Shown here piece after piece: positions 10,929 through 22,831 of a stretch of 64,000 nucleotides of DNA; position 1 is the first letter of the stretch; each line of letters opens with the position of its first letter. The stretch comes from Symsagittifera roscoffensis (Eukaryota; Xenacoelomorpha; Acoela; Convolutidae), in assembly GCF_963678635.1 (NCBI RefSeq), contig NC_087066.1:29021301-29085300 (forward strand), read 5' to 3'. A program made the translations under genes and the position numbers. A model generated the notes under the pieces. It saw only the letters and a program-made list of their open reading frames with translations. It had not been told where the DNA came from and did no database searches.

Positions 10929-11878
10929 TTTCAATTTCAGAATAAATTCCTGTTCTTGTTTAATGCTAACATTAAACAAAAAATACATTTTTTAGGCAAC
11001 AACTCGGAATAAACTTTGTCTAAAAAGGGTTTTTAATAAAAGAGCAAATAATTTATTAAGGGAAAGATGTGCATTTCTGTGTAAACAAGACATTGTGTAT
11101 TTTCTGGTGTGGCTCAACCAATGAAACGTTCTCAATTTTTTCTCTGACTTTGACCGTTTTCTTGTGTAAGGATGTGGCATCGCGGAAAAGAATCATAGCC
11201 TATCAACTATAGTTCCTTCCCAAATTTTGCTACCAGCAAATCAGCTCTTTCGGTTGTTCTGTCTTTTGTAAAAAAAAAATTGCGCAAAGTTTTCAAAATG
11301 TCTAGAGAATCAGCTATATGTGCTCGTTACTTGAGAGTGTTATCAAATGTCTCAGCCAAAATAGAAAAAAGTAAATTGCTAAGGTAATTTGTTTCCCGGC
11401 AACAGCTAGCATGAAATTGGCTAACATGACAATCAAACCTGCCTTTTTTAGCAAGTGTTACTTGCTATTATCTCAGTTCAAACTGTCATTGTCTTCAGAA
11501 TTTGATCTTGCTAGTAAGTCAGCGATAGAAACAAGTGAAGGTATATTTTGAGTGTTTTGTGGTATTTTACCAGCTAGGGGTACAGTGCCCCGGGATTAGT
11601 GATTAATCTCTAAATAACCAAATCTGCCCCGCCTTGACGTTGAAATACACGTCAAAATATTCTCTAACACCAAAATAAACTGATGTTTTTTGTCAACTTC
11701 TGGATCAGTTTTAATAAAGTCTCTAAATGTGAAAATTTGGATCAACTGTACACTCCAGAAAAAAAATTATTTCGGGGAGAAAAAAATCGAACTTATTGAA
11801 ATTCATAAATTTAATGAGAACATTATTTCACTTACTTAACATATTTAATGATCAAATGATAATTAAATTGTCAATTTA
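10929..11878. other. Gene-poor AT-rich stretch
   Basis: Nothing recognised on either strand. A 62-codon - strand frame at 10992-11180 looks like chance. Confidence 0.45.
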
Positions 11879-12408
11879 TTGTTCCGACTTTCGATACGAA
11901 AGTAACGGAATATTTGTGCTCGGGGTGGGTTTTTATTTCTTCAGACAAATTTCGACTTTTTAACTAGCCTTTTTTGACGGAATTTTTTTATTTCATTCGA
12001 AAGGTATTGTTGTCATGAGCTCAAATTTGAAAAAATAATTCACTTGTGATCATTTTTCGTAAAGTTATGGGGGTTTAAAGATTGCCATTTTGGATAATTT
12101 GGGACAATTAACGCGCGATATATTTCGCGCTATTAACGCGTAAGCGGAGAGTTAATCCGTCTTAGAAATTGTTCCGAATTGGTTGAAAGAAGCTTATTTG
12201 CCATAATTGATTTGTTGCAAGCAGCGAAATCTATCCTTTTGTACTTTATATGGCGTGTGGGGTGATGATTTTCATAAAAAATTACAAATTTAAAAAAAAA
12301 ATTTCATTTTGTTTTATTACATTTAATTTTTTAATGTTATTACTGCTCCATAAACCTTAAAAGGCAGTCGGAACATTCAGGGCTTCGCCCTGAGACGAGC
12401 AGTCTTGT
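11879..12408 (+). mobile_element. Helentron-like non-autonomous element, full length
   Basis: This is the best-preserved copy, about 530 bases. The 5' end TTGTTCCGACT is repeated in inverted form as AGTCGGAAC at 12366-12374, some 35 bases before the 3' end. It is followed by a perfect hairpin CAGGGC-TTC-GCCCTG (12378-12392) and the end GACGAGCAGTCTTG. Asymmetric terminal inverted repeats plus a 3' hairpin are the known signature of Helitron2/Helentron elements, which also insert between two T residues, as here (T before the 5' end, T after CTTG). There is no coding capacity: it would need Rep-helicase from another element. Confidence 0.75.
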
Positions 12409-12433
12409 TTAGTTTTGTAACCTATCTTTCATA

Positions 12434-12834
12434 CAGGGGTGGATTTGGGGGGATGGGGGCGGACGCTTCTTCTCCCCTCAGGGATTCGACCCCCTGCCGG
12501 CCAAAAGGGTCCCCTCTTGTACTATTTTGAGATATCCATTATTGGTAACAGACACTAAAATTTTTCACCGCCAACTCATATTATTGAGAGCGGAGCGCGC
12601 GCCAAAAAAAACGCAATTTTTTGGTCAAAATTTTCCAAAAAGTGCCGAAAAACCCCTTTTTGACCGTTAATTCAAAATTTTGGGTGCGGCGCAGAAATTT
12701 TTGCCAAAACAGGGTTCTTCAGGGTCTTTGTACCGTTTTGGGGGAGGTCGGAAAATCATTTTGATTGACCTAAAAAAAGGAGGACAAAATTTTGAAAATC
12801 CGCCCCCCTCGAGAAAATCCTAGGTCCGCCCCTG
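12434..12834 (+). mobile_element. hAT-like MITE with perfect 8-bp target duplication
   Basis: The 401-base element starts CAGGGGTGGATTTGG and ends TAGGTCCGCCCCTG, imperfect terminal inverted repeats of the CAGGGGCGGA type. It is flanked on both sides by CTTTCATA (12426-12433 and 12835-12842), an exact 8-base duplication as made by hAT transposases. It has no coding frame. Related sequence is at 22832-24776 and 29005-29266. It inserted 25 bases after the end of a Helentron copy. Confidence 0.85.
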
Positions 12835-13082
12835 CTTTCATACTAACTTTTATACAAAATTTTGTAAACTTTTTCAAACAAATGCGATCAAATTAAAATT
12901 TGAACAATATAATTATATTTAATAGAGATTGTATGAACAAGAAGTTGACATCGTAAACAATAACATTTTTTGTTTTATTTTGTTTTTTCTTCATTCATGA
13001 CGAAGCATATATAGCTAATATTAGTTGAGAAAATGATTTAAAGATGTAGTTAATTCGCGGTCACGTTTCTAAGAGATCTCAC
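12835..13082. other. Short AT-rich spacer
   Basis: No feature seen after the MITE target duplication until the open exon at 13083. The frame of that exon is open from just after a stop at 13047-13049. Confidence 0.3.
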
Positions 13083-13352
13083 ATGCTTTTTTCACTTCGA
13101 AGAGACATAACTAAATTTGACCATGTAGAACAACATTTACCGGATGTTATAAACCATGAAATAGTCCGCATGGCTCTAGATTCCTTGTCAATTTACTGGA
13201 AACAACTTTCCTGTCTAAATCGACCTAGAATTAATACCCCGAATCCGGTTTGGTATCCCAAAGGTGCTCTTGAAACCCCACCGACTGCCAAAGTATTTTA
13301 TTCCGAGGAGCTTAGAGACCCGTTTAGGTTGATCAAAAAAGTGTTGTTTTGA
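13083..13352 (+). CDS. Probable terminal exon of an unrecognised host gene
   Basis: An 89-codon open frame with less AT-biased codons than its surroundings ends with TGA at 13350-13352, followed 80 bases later by overlapping AATAAA signals (13434-13443). The product is soluble-looking with a Pro-rich centre (RINTPNPVWYPKGALETPPT) and ends RDPFRLIKKVLF. The ATG at 13083 may be internal. An acceptor-like TTTCTAAG lies at about 13067-13074, and the same frame is open across it. I recognise no family. A retrocopy or the last exon of a spliced gene are both possible. Confidence 0.4.
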   Translation: MLFSLRRDITKFDHVEQHLPDVINHEIVRMALDSLSIYWKQLSCLNRPRINTPNPVWYPKGALETPPTAKVFYSEELRDPFRLIKKVLF

Positions 13353-13433
13353 TCCAGTCTGATTTTAATCAACATTTTTGTTTATCTACTTGAATTCAAA
13401 GTTAATCTCAATTTATTATACAAATATGTGAAA

Positions 13434-13443
13434 AATAAATAAA
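13434..13443 (+). terminator. Polyadenylation signal pair
   Basis: AATAAATAAA contains two overlapping AATAAA hexamers, about 80 bases after the stop of the 13083-13352 frame, a usual distance for animal genes. In AT-rich DNA such hexamers also arise by chance. Confidence 0.4.
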
Positions 13444-14332
13444 GCAAAACGGGATTTTAACTGATTAAAATGGCTATTGTATTTGTCTTGAACCAATTTT
13501 GGTGGCCATATTTCGATCAGAAGCAGGAATCGTAATTTTGCCTTTTTTCGGCAATCATCAGTTTTCTGCTAGGTTAAACCAAACTTGTCCTTCTCTTATA
13601 TCGGTTTTGATAACGTTCTTCTCTAAAATGTTGGAGTGGTCCAAACTATAGTCATGTAGGACAAAAAAATGCCTGAAAAACAACTTAAAACTAGCCACAG
13701 AAAACAGCATTTCAAAGCAATCACAAAAGCAAAACTACTGCAAGTTTATTTATGTAAATAAAAAATTAGCTGAATCATTGTAAATTTACTTGAAAATGAA
13801 AGGGTCCCCCCTTAGCGTTTTCATTTACAAATTTTGGAAATCCTCTGTTTTTGGCACAAACTGTTATACTTTTGGTACTTTTAGGCTGAGCCAAAATTTA
13901 CGATTCTTGATCAAAAGAGATATAGAGATATCTTTTCAACAATTTTATTCCCGGAAGCTCGTTAGAATTAATTGTTCACACATAATACATTCTACGAAGG
14001 AACCACCCCATACTAAAAATTCAGGGCTTTTAACTGAGTAAACTAATAAAAAATGTGCTCAAAACAAGATGAAAAAATGATCAGGCTGTTTTTATGACCT
14101 TTTGTCTGCAGGGCCTAATTAAATTTGTTCATTTCAATTTCTAAAAAAGAACAGCCGTTGGAAATTTACGATGATAAAGTAATTTTCAATTTTAATTTTA
14201 ATAAAGCCCAATGGGTTTTATGGTATATATTGATCGGGGGTGAGAAAATAATAAAAAGAATGTATTACTCCATCTTTTCTCCATCTCGGTAATATGCGGA
14301 TATGAATAATGATAAGTACATAAAACTTGTAG
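13444..14332. other. Gene-poor stretch
   Basis: No recognised gene. The 83-codon frame at 13790-14041 has no domain and poor codon use. Confidence 0.4.
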
Positions 14333-14447
14333 CTTCATATTTCAAATTTCGACTAATACCCGATATATGGTTTCCGAAAGTACGGATCAAATCCCTAATG
14401 AAACAAAGACGGTGCTGTGGGAAGTTGAAGAAGCAATGACATCCTGA
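14333..14447 (+). CDS. Possible small terminal exon, unrecognised
   Basis: After TTGTAG a frame runs 37 codons to TGA (14445-14447), acidic toward the end (MVSESTDQIPNETKTVLWEV). AATAAA occurs about 150 bases downstream, near 14603. No family is recognised. Weak call. Confidence 0.2.
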
Positions 14448-14536
14448 AGGCTGATTTTAGGGCAGCCTATCGAAAGTTTTTAGTCGAACTATTTTAATGG
14501 TCAGTTATTTATATGGACGTAAAAGGGGACCGGCCT

Positions 14537-14735
14537 ATTAGCATGCGTGCCGATTATCACTCGGTAATTATTTTTACGGCGCATGCAGCTTGGTGAAACT
14601 TGAATAAAGAACATTTTAGCTATAGAAAAACCGTTCACTACTTACCAATGCCCCAATTCAAGTCAAAGGCGGCAAAATATATCACAGAGTAATTATTCCA
14701 ACTGCGCATGCTAAAGGGCACACATGCTAACCGCT
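14537..14735. repeat. Possible short MITE with TTAGCATGYGTGCC ends
   Basis: The left side has TATTAGCATGCGTGCC and the right side holds its inverse, GGGCACACATGCTAA. Both flank a second inverted pair of the GGTAATTATT/GAGTAATTATT and GCGCATGC type. The arrangement suggests an inverted-repeat element of about 0.2 kb. Target duplication is not clear. Confidence 0.35.
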
Positions 14736-15020
14736 TCACCCCCGTAGTAAAATAGTACCATTGATTGTCGAATAAGTGTTAGTTTTTTTTATCAGAAAAA
14801 AAACAAAAAAGGTGAGCCGAACCCAGGCCAGATTTTTTGAGTCAGCTGTACTATCCACTTTATCATTTCGTCTGTGAATGAGCTAGAAGCAAGGGTTTTT
14901 GACCAACGGTTTAGTCTCAAAATTTGGCAAAAGTAATTCGCAAAAGCAAAAATTTTGGCACGAGCAGAACGGAGAAAAGGTATAATTCTCGGTTTCTCTG
15001 TTGGTTTCTCTACTTTTCAG

Positions 15021-15177
15021 GTTGGTAGGAATGACACATCTGATTGAAGACTCAGAGCACCGTATCCGAATACCGGTAAGATTTGAATCAATTTGTGAAA
15101 ATTCAACTCATATTGAGATCATTTGGCTCAATTAAATTCAGGCTTGGCTAAAAAACCGAAACATTTCAGAGAAGTAG
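15021..15177 (+). CDS. Two candidate exons at the 3' end of an unrecognised host gene
   Basis: Exon A (15021-15075) sits between a strong acceptor (TTTCTCTACTTTTCAG) and donor (CCG|GTAAGA). Read from its second base it is open, giving LVGMTHLIEDSEHRIRIP. Exon B (15142-15174 plus stop 15175-15177) follows an acceptor TTAAATTCAG in matching phase and adds AWLKNRNISEK. A third piece ending at a donor near 14980 (GGAGAAAAG|GTATAA) could join in phase. Splice sites and phase agree, but no family is recognised and the peptide is short. Confidence 0.35.
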
Positions 15178-15923
15178 ACTTCAGTCAAAATCAAACAGCT
15201 AAAATTTCCAAAATTCGAAGAAAGCCTATGCTTTTGCAAGTATGGTTTTTCCAGACAATTTTTTAACTCCAAATTGGATTTTTAGGAATAATTTGGTAAG
15301 TATCTTTTTTTTCAGTCTAAAAAATATGCCCTGAGTTCACCATAGAACAAAAATATTTCGCTTGCGATCATTTTTTAAAGTTGTATTTATAAACGGCCGA
15401 TACATCCATTTGTGATGATTAGCATGCAATGTTTTTATGGAGCATCAGTGGCAAGTTAACCAGGCTCTGCAAATGCTCCAAATTTAAATGAGGCAAGCTA
15501 ATTGATCAAAATAATGTGAATTACATCTTTTTGAGTTTTACGAAAAATTTACATTTAGAAGATTTTAATTTAGTTTTATCATTGTTAAATTGAAATTCTA
15601 CCACATTTATTTTAAATGGCAGTAGGAAAACTCAAAATTTTGTCCAAAAGTAAGCAAACTTAATCCGTTTAAAGAATAGAATGCCGGCAATAACGAATTC
15701 ACGTGGTAAAAACCAGTCTTGTCGAAAGTTAGTACAGCTGAGCAAGTGGTCACACTCGGTCAGTGCCATTTTGATAGAAAGATATTTGACTGCGTTTTCT
15801 CGATAACTTTTGCCGAATTGTCTGCATTTTTTCTCGCTGAATTGTCTCTTGGCACAGAATCGATTAGCTTGTATCAATTGGCACCGACTTATTACTTGAT
15901 ATCTAATCGACTAGATTGTATTA
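15178..15923. other. Gene-poor stretch
   Basis: No recognised gene. Two overlapping open frames (15632-15877 on -, 15719-16021 on +) lie over each other, and one runs into the Helentron copy, so neither is credible. Confidence 0.4.
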
Positions 15924-15924
15924 T

Positions 15925-16374
15925 TGTTCCGACTTTTGTAACGAAAGTAACGGAATATTTGTGCTCGGGGTGGTTTTTTTTTCTTCAGACAAATTTCGAG
16001 TTTTTATCCAGCCATTTTTGACGTAAGTTTTTTTATCAATCGAAAGGTATTGTTGTCCTGAGCTCGAATTTGAAAAGATATTTCACCTGTGATCATTTTT
16101 TGTAAAGTTACGGGGTTTTAAAGATTGCAATTTTGCGCTATAAACACGTAAGCGGAGATATAATCCGTCATAGAAAACGTTCCAAACGTGCCATAATTGA
16201 TTTGGTAATAGGAGCAAAATCTATCTTTTTGTATTTAATATGACGTGTGGTGGATGTTTTTAGAAAAAATTTGAATTTTTTTTCAACGTTTAAATTTTTC
16301 ATGTTATTACTGCTCCATAGACCTTAAAAAGCAACCGGAACACTCAGGGCTTCGCCCTGATACGAGCAGTCTTG
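15925..16374 (+). mobile_element. Helentron-like non-autonomous element
   Basis: 5' end TTGTTCCGACTTTTG, family block GGAATATTTGTGCTCGGGG, 3' perfect hairpin CAGGGC-TTC-GCCCTG at 16345-16359 and end GAGCAGTCTTG. The subterminal inverted repeat is worn (ACCGGAAC). About 450 bases, with small internal deletions relative to 11879-12408. Confidence 0.75.
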
Positions 16375-16654
16375 TTTCATTTCGGAATGAAATCCATTAC
16401 TTGTGATATTTGTAGAAGATTTATTCAGACAAAATATTCATTTTGCTCAGTCTTAAACAACTCTACTATGTTTTTTCAGATATTTCAAACTTATTTAACT
16501 GAGGATTTGATTGAGCGAGAAAAATATAATACGCTTACAGTAAATCATTGATAAATAATCTGCTCCAAAGTTTGGCAGGTTTGAGAAAAAAGCTTTATAT
16601 GTCGAGAATCCTTTAAAAACATATAATCTTAAGAACTCAAAAGTAGCTAATCAC

Positions 16655-16751
16655 CGATGAAAAGTATTGCAAAGTTTAATCATGTCCCGATGACATTATG
16701 GTTTGAATTTCCTTGGAAACAGTTGCATTATTGCGTTCCCCTTATACAAGT
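16655..16751 (+). CDS. Possible exon cut by the assembly gap
   Basis: A 31-codon open stretch containing KFNHVPMTLWFEFPWKQLHY runs up to the run of N. The phrase FEFPW...LH faintly recalls the SAPS domain of PP6 regulatory subunits (F-x-Y-P-W-N-N-x-L-H), but key Asn residues are absent. Only resequencing of the gap would settle it. Confidence 0.15.
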
Positions 16752-16951
16752 NNNNNNNNNNNNNNNNNNNNNNNNNNNNNNNNNNNNNNNNNNNNNNNNN
16801 NNNNNNNNNNNNNNNNNNNNNNNNNNNNNNNNNNNNNNNNNNNNNNNNNNNNNNNNNNNNNNNNNNNNNNNNNNNNNNNNNNNNNNNNNNNNNNNNNNNN
16901 NNNNNNNNNNNNNNNNNNNNNNNNNNNNNNNNNNNNNNNNNNNNNNNNNNN
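16752..16951. other. Assembly gap (200 N)
   Basis: Exactly 200 unknown bases, a round number that suggests a placeholder of arbitrary length. Confidence 0.95.
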
Positions 16952-17565
16952 TGTCGTGAATACTCAAAAAGTTACGGTGATTTAGGGATTTTGTTCTGTT
17001 AATTTTCAAGCCAAACTGTTAATTCTATGAAAGGAACCTGTTAATTCGAAAAGTTTCGTAGTTTATTATGACAACTACGCTCTAAGTGAAAACGTCTGTT
17101 TATCTGAGAGTATTCTGTATTTGTTATTAACAACCATTGAGAAAACCATTTGACGCGCAAAATTGATTAACCCAAAGGTTCATTTTGAACGGTTCCGTGA
17201 TTTTGAGTTTGATTTAAAACTTAACTTTCAAACTTTTATCAAAGAAGCGTCCAACTAGATCAGGTTTTGACTAAAACTCCTGTAATTTTTATCCAGCAAA
17301 ATATTTTTCATATTTTTGATGAGGATTATAAATAAGAGTTAAAAAGTTCACCTTGCCAACCACAATTGTTTGCAAAAACGGTTGATTTTAAAATTAGATA
17401 ATTTAATAGCTGCGATTGTAAGCTTGGTTAAGCAGAATCTATGAAAAGCTATCTAGAAAAGGCATAAGGCGTTTTTATTCTTCACCCACAGTCCAGACTA
17501 AAATGTTTTGTTGAGAAAAATTTTTGTTTTGGGACTGGAAGTTTAACATGGCATCGCTAAATCAG
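16952..17565. other. Gene-poor stretch
   Basis: No recognised feature on either strand. Confidence 0.4.
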
Positions 17566-17637
17566 AGGAAATTGATGCGGCAGGCCTGAAGCTAGAGTTA
17601 GCTTGTCTTCACGCTCTATCATTGCCATGGCAGGAAG
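17566..17637 (+). CDS. Candidate internal exon, unrecognised
   Basis: The 72-base segment from GCTAAATCAG|AG to CAGGAAG|GTAAAA reads EIDAAGLKLELACLHALSLP and then WQE, with unusually GC-rich, codon-like composition for this area. The branch-like CTAAAT is unusually close to the acceptor. No adjoining exon or family was identified. Confidence 0.3.
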
Positions 17638-17819
17638 GTAAAATACATGATCTGAACATTCAAAGTGAACGCCGTATCACCATAAACTTAAGCTGCATGC
17701 GTAGTAGTTTACATTTCATGCTTTTGCCATTTTATGGTTTGCAAGAGGGAATTCCGGCAATGTAGGTCAAAGAATGAGGACAAAGACGCTATTTTGTTGT
17801 GAAAGTGCACAAACATCAG

Positions 17820-18332
17820 ACAAGACTGATCGTATCAAGGCGAAGCCTTGAATGCTCCGACTGTATTTTAAGGTCTATGGAGCAGTAATAACATTTAAAA
17901 AAATTACAAAAAGAAAAAATAAAAAGGATTTTTTTTTTAAATTTCAGTTTTTTTTTTAAATCATCCCCCACATGCCATATAAAGTACAAAGTGGAATACT
18001 TCGCTTCTAGTAGCAAATAAATTATGGCAAATAAGCTTCTCTTAACCAATTTGGAACAATTTCTAAGACGGATTAAGTCTCCGCTTACGCGTTAATAGCG
18101 CGAAATATATCGCGCGTTAATTGTCCCAAGTTGGCCAAAATGGCAATCTTTAAACCCCCATAACTTCACGAAGAATAGTCACAGGTGAAATATCTTTTCA
18201 AATTTGAGCTCAGGATAATAATACCTTTCCAATGTTAAAAAAATGTCTAGTTAAAAATTCGACATTTCTCTGAAGAAAAAACCCCACTCGAGCACATATA
18301 TTCCGTACTTTCGTCACGAAAGTAAGAACAAT
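17820..18332 (-). mobile_element. Helentron-like non-autonomous element
   Basis: Full-length copy on the - strand. The 3' end is at 17820 (CAAGACTGATCG in + reading), with hairpin AAGGC-TTC-GCCTT and subterminal GTCGGAGCATT. The 5' end is near 18332 with CTTTCGTGACGAAAGTACGG. The middle keeps the GCGCTATTAACGCGTAAGCG block seen in other copies. Confidence 0.7.
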
Positions 18333-18518
18333 AAAAGTGTCGGAAATGTTTCAATGACTATACTTTGGTATCATTTGGTATCATTTTATGGCATCTATTT
18401 AAAGCCGACCAAACCAAAAGTTTTCAAAAAGATGCCTTCGGCGCCAATATACACCAGATTTGAAAGACTGCTTATTGACACCTGTCAACGATAGTGAATG
18501 ATTCACGCTTTAGCTTGT

Positions 18519-18540
18519 CACTCTCTCTCTCTCTCTCACT
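18519..18540. repeat. CT dinucleotide microsatellite
   Basis: A run of about nine CT units followed by CACTCTATCT. Confidence 0.8.
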
Positions 18541-20478
18541 CTATCTAATCTCCGTTGAAAGATTACGGTTGATACTATTGTTTATTTATGTAACCAATTA
18601 CTGAAATTAATTCGATATCCATATCAAGGAACAATTTACTAATGTCATTGATAGTTTTTAACTGAGTTTTTGTAGCGTTTCTAGGGATATCTCACCGCCC
18701 CTGCTTTTTTTGTACGTAAAAACAACTTAAAAAACTTTTTTGTTTTAAAACTTTTTTGCTCGAAAAAAAATACCATAAAATAGTTTGTAAGCCTATTAAA
18801 ACCTACATCGGGCAAGAGCGTTTTGGATTTTTTTGACCTGCCTATAGTAATAAAACTTATAACTTTAAGTTTTGACATCAGTATGTCTAGCAAACGAAAA
18901 CGGAAGAAACTAATTTCGAATGATGGTCTGAAAGATATGCCTTTTATTAATTGAGAACAATTTTTTGGAATGCAATTGCATGTCTTGTGGTAACCACTAT
19001 TACAAATAGAGTGGATTCACACCAGAGGGGAAACTAAAATGGTATATGTCTAATTCAAGTTAAGTAATTTGAGTTAATTTCGTTTTCCTTCTAATAAATT
19101 ATTTAATTGCATTACTTTTTTTCCAGCGTGTATATTAGTTTTGAGGGCGAGCGTTTTGAGGGTTCGAAAATGCGTTGAAATTTCGATTGCGTAGTAGATA
19201 ATTTTTTTTGCATGCCACTAGTGTTTTGAAAGTTCTCGGCTTGAAAAATCAATTTGGTCGATGTACAAAAAGTCTACTAAATTTTTGAAAGATCTCCCAG
19301 CCCTCGAGAAAATCTTAGATCTCGCAAAAGTCCTCCTGATGAAAAATTTTGACCAACCGAAGAAAACATATATCTATAGTTATGATTCTACCGAGAAAAT
19401 TAAAGAAAAAACTACTTACCCAAGTGCTGTTTGCAGAATTTCGCAGTAAAATAAAAATTTCAAAAGCAGTAAACAAAAACTTTTCGTCATTTTTACAGCC
19501 ATCCTACCGTACTCTATTTTTTATCTGTTACTATTTGGTATTCTTCACGCATCTGAAAAAGAAGGCGAACGAAGTTTATCATCAAATATGAAGCAAGCAA
19601 ACAAAATAAAGTCAACGCAATTAGATATCCGTCTGGTTAAGCAACAGAAATACCGGATTAACGTAGCAGGATTGGGATATTCCCATCCACCGATGAGAAT
19701 CGACGTTGAATAGCATGAAAATCAATGAAATTTTAAGTTCTACCAAGTTTATGAAAACTCTAAATTGATCGACCAAGTTTATGAAAACGCCAATTGTAAG
19801 CAATTTTTTTTCAATAACTTGGTTAAATTTTTAATTTATAAATTGATCGACCGTTTTATCAAATTTTGGACTGTGAAATGTCAATAGTGGGAACTATAGT
19901 CTGGTACCGTAGGTGGTGTTTGGCAAAATATGATAAATGTTGGTATCAAGGCCTAGGAAAAGGGAGTAATTTTATCAAGAAATCAACCAATGGAAATGAA
20001 GGAATAGTAGTGGTCAAGGAAATCTAAGAACCCAGAAAAATTATGTAAAGTGTGACTTTGAAGTCAATCATGCAGTCATTAGTTTCCTCGTTTGCTCAAA
20101 ATTAGTTGAGTTTAAAATCGGTCAAATTTTTCAAACTGGCAAAAAATCGTTTCATCTCTAGACAAAGAATAACAATATTACTTTAAAGAAACCAACTTCC
20201 CATCCACCATCGAAAAAATGAAATTTAACATTTTTGCAGACAAAAATTTCCTTGTTGCATTTAAAACTTAACACTTCAAAAGTTAACGCATAGTTAATCT
20301 TATTAATTCTTAATCACTTTTTCTCTGAAGATAATTGATGCCTTCAGGGGGTATGGACTCAATTACTTCTGGGTACCTTTCAGAACTCAAAAAAGTTTCC
20401 GACAAATTAGTGAAATACAGTAAAAGGCAACGGAAACTGAACAGGGGGATATGCTAGTCACGAGAGGGTGTATTACAG
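18541..20478. other. Gene-poor AT-rich stretch
   Basis: No recognised gene. Overlapping frames at 19261-19591 lack domain resemblance. At 19740-19800 a short direct repeat of the type CCAAGTTTATGAAAAC occurs twice, about 37 bases apart. Confidence 0.45.
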
Positions 20479-20629
20479 GATTAAGAGGGGTTTCCTTTCA
20501 AAGAGATGCATTTGATAGTTCCTTTCAAAGGGATGAAACATCTGAAGGTACTATAACTTATAAGTTAATTAGAAATAGGACGAGTCTCGCATTCTATCTG
20601 GGCAGATTTGATGAAATTCAATTAAAATG
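20479..20629 (+). CDS. Candidate exon with an internal short duplication
   Basis: Between TATTACAG and ATG|GTAAGC the frame is open and reads ...VSFQRDAFDSSFQRDETSEG, then ITYKLIRNRTSLAFYLGRFD. The SFQRD block is duplicated in tandem (TTCCTTTCAAAGRGATG twice, 26 bases apart). No family is recognised. Confidence 0.25.
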
Positions 20630-22831
20630 GTAAGCGAAACGTGGACGCTAACTATGCTTGCCAAATTTTTCCAAAGGATCATCTTTTGCTAATACTTTAT
20701 GACTATCATCTTTGAAATTGGGTGCCAAAATCAATGGGCCAATGATGGCCTGTTTTTTGTTCGTCAAAAGTTTAAATAAGCTGAAAAATTTCTGACTAAG
20801 TAGGGCCGGCTTTAGAAGCATTTGAAGTAGTTCAGAAAATTAATTTGATCGGCTTAAGAAAAATCGACAAATTTTGCAAAAGCTGTGGAAGTTAGCGAAC
20901 AGTTAAAACTTTGTTGAAACTAGGTTATTATAAAAAAAAGCAATTCAATAAATTTTTGTTCAACTTTGAAGAAACAAATGGAATATAAAGCTATATGAAG
21001 AAGATTTTTTTGCAAACTAATTTTTACGAGTTTGAAAGATGAAATTCGAACCAATCGCTTTCGAGGATTGGTTAATACTCACTAAAGAATCAGTCAGCAT
21101 CACGAATTGCGCTTGAAAACAAAATTATGTGGATACTTTCGTTGTGATACGAGTACAATGCTCTGACCGTGCTGCTGAACTACGCGGCACTAAAAATGAT
21201 GAACTTTGACTTGCTATGACGTCTGAATTCTACGTTTCGTTTTAAGGCTACGATGCATTAACATCCTCCGCCGTGGAGGAGCGAGATCCGAATTGAGGTG
21301 GATAAGCTGTTGGTCCAGTTAGCGCAAACTGTAGTTACCGTAGTTAATTCACGCTACGCGTGCTAGTAGATTTTAGCCACAATTACTAATTGTTTTCACT
21401 GATCACACTAATCATTTTTATAAGGTGATCCATTTTCTAGGAGGTTCGCGCCATTTGTTTCGCTTATTTAGCGTTGATCGTACGCATGCCATCATCGCTG
21501 CTAAATAGAGTTTAAGTAAACCTAAGTATTTTTCATAGCGATTCGACTTTAAAAAATTTTCATTCCATGCTAACGACGGAAAATAATGAGAATACTCCGC
21601 GTTATCAGCAAGCGCAGAATGGCATTAATAAAATTTCATTTAAGCACATAGTATCTTAAAAACAAAAACGGCCAAATTTCTCGCCCTTTGACTTGCATGA
21701 AAGATGGGCTTAAAACTTGGAACGATTTCTTTCCATGCTTCACACTGATGACGGGCAATTACATAACTGTATATTTCCTAAGTATCTCTACACACCAAAG
21801 ACGAGAGATTTTCTGAATTTCCACTGAGATGAAAAAACTCTGCTTTTAAGCTCCTAAAAAATTTTACCTCAAATGTCGCACAAACTACCGAGATCAACAT
21901 TTTTCCAGTAACAGATTTCTGGATATCCATCGCACACGAACCTGTGCCCAAAGATTTAACAAACTGCAATGGTCATCTCGCTGGTTCCGCTACGTTTCCC
22001 GAATACTGCTTCCTCAACGTTTCTCAACAGGAATCCCCAACGTTTCCTGAATGATTGACAAATCAAGATATAGAACTGACCAATGGAGTCAACTCCGCAG
22101 ATCGGCAACACCGGTTGACGTTAACGTACGCTGTTTACTGGAAGATTAGATGTTTTTGGCTGGATTGTTTTGCCCTTTCGCTTCCTGTAAGATATGCATT
22201 CTGTCCGATGAGCATTCCTTGCAGATCTCAACCTTAGTACAGCAAAATACTGATGAATACCATGCCAAAGGTTATGGAAGCAGAGAAACAAGCGTATCAG
22301 TTGGCGACAGTTACTATGAAATTTGCGTATAAGCTTGAAAAAAGCTTCTTGACCTTTCACCATGTTTGCCTGCAGCTAGCAGTTTCATTTTAGGCTGTAA
22401 GTGGCTCCTGCTGTGGAAGTTGCGAAAGTTTTTTTAGCTCTAAGTTTTGCGGAATACACTATAACGTTTTCTGATGTTCTGAACTGTTTATTTTTGTGCA
22501 AAATTCCGAAAATAATAGCGACTATGCTCCTCGACTTAGAGAACAAGCTACACTCCTCTTAAATGAAAGCAAAAATAGTCGAAGCTACAGTGCACGGAAA
22601 ATGTGAAGACCTCCAGACTCTCATTCGAATCGAAGATTGGACCATGTAAGAGCATAGGAGCCGGCGCTAATACCACGTGTCCCAGAGCGATCCGCATGGC
22701 AACAAAAAGAGTTCAACCACTGTATGACCCTAATTCAGTCCACGTAAACCCGTCAACTGAATCTTCTTTTAAGTTTTTTTATGGAAGATCATAACAGTTT
22801 TTAACATAACTTCAGATTTGTATACTGTTTT
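20630..22831. other. Gene-poor stretch
   Basis: No gene recognised in about 2.2 kb. A tRNA-like word on the - strand near 21200-21130 is discussed under rejected items. Small frames at 22055-22363 overlap on both strands and look like chance. Confidence 0.4.

Noticed and set aside
16655-16751. SAPS-domain (PP6 regulatory subunit) assignment
   Set aside because: Only the FxFPWxxLH phrase is similar and the conserved Asn pair is missing. Kept only as a weak exon candidate.
18519-18545. CRISPR-like or satellite array
   Set aside because: It is a plain CT microsatellite. No repeat-spacer structure exists anywhere in the window.
21130-21200. tRNA-like word on the - strand (TAGTTCAGCAGCACGG then TCAGAGCATTGTACTCG)
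   Set aside because: The D-arm and part of an anticodon arm look right, but no T-arm box (GGTTCRANTCC) or closing acceptor stem is present. It could be a SINE relic. Not callable as a tRNA gene.
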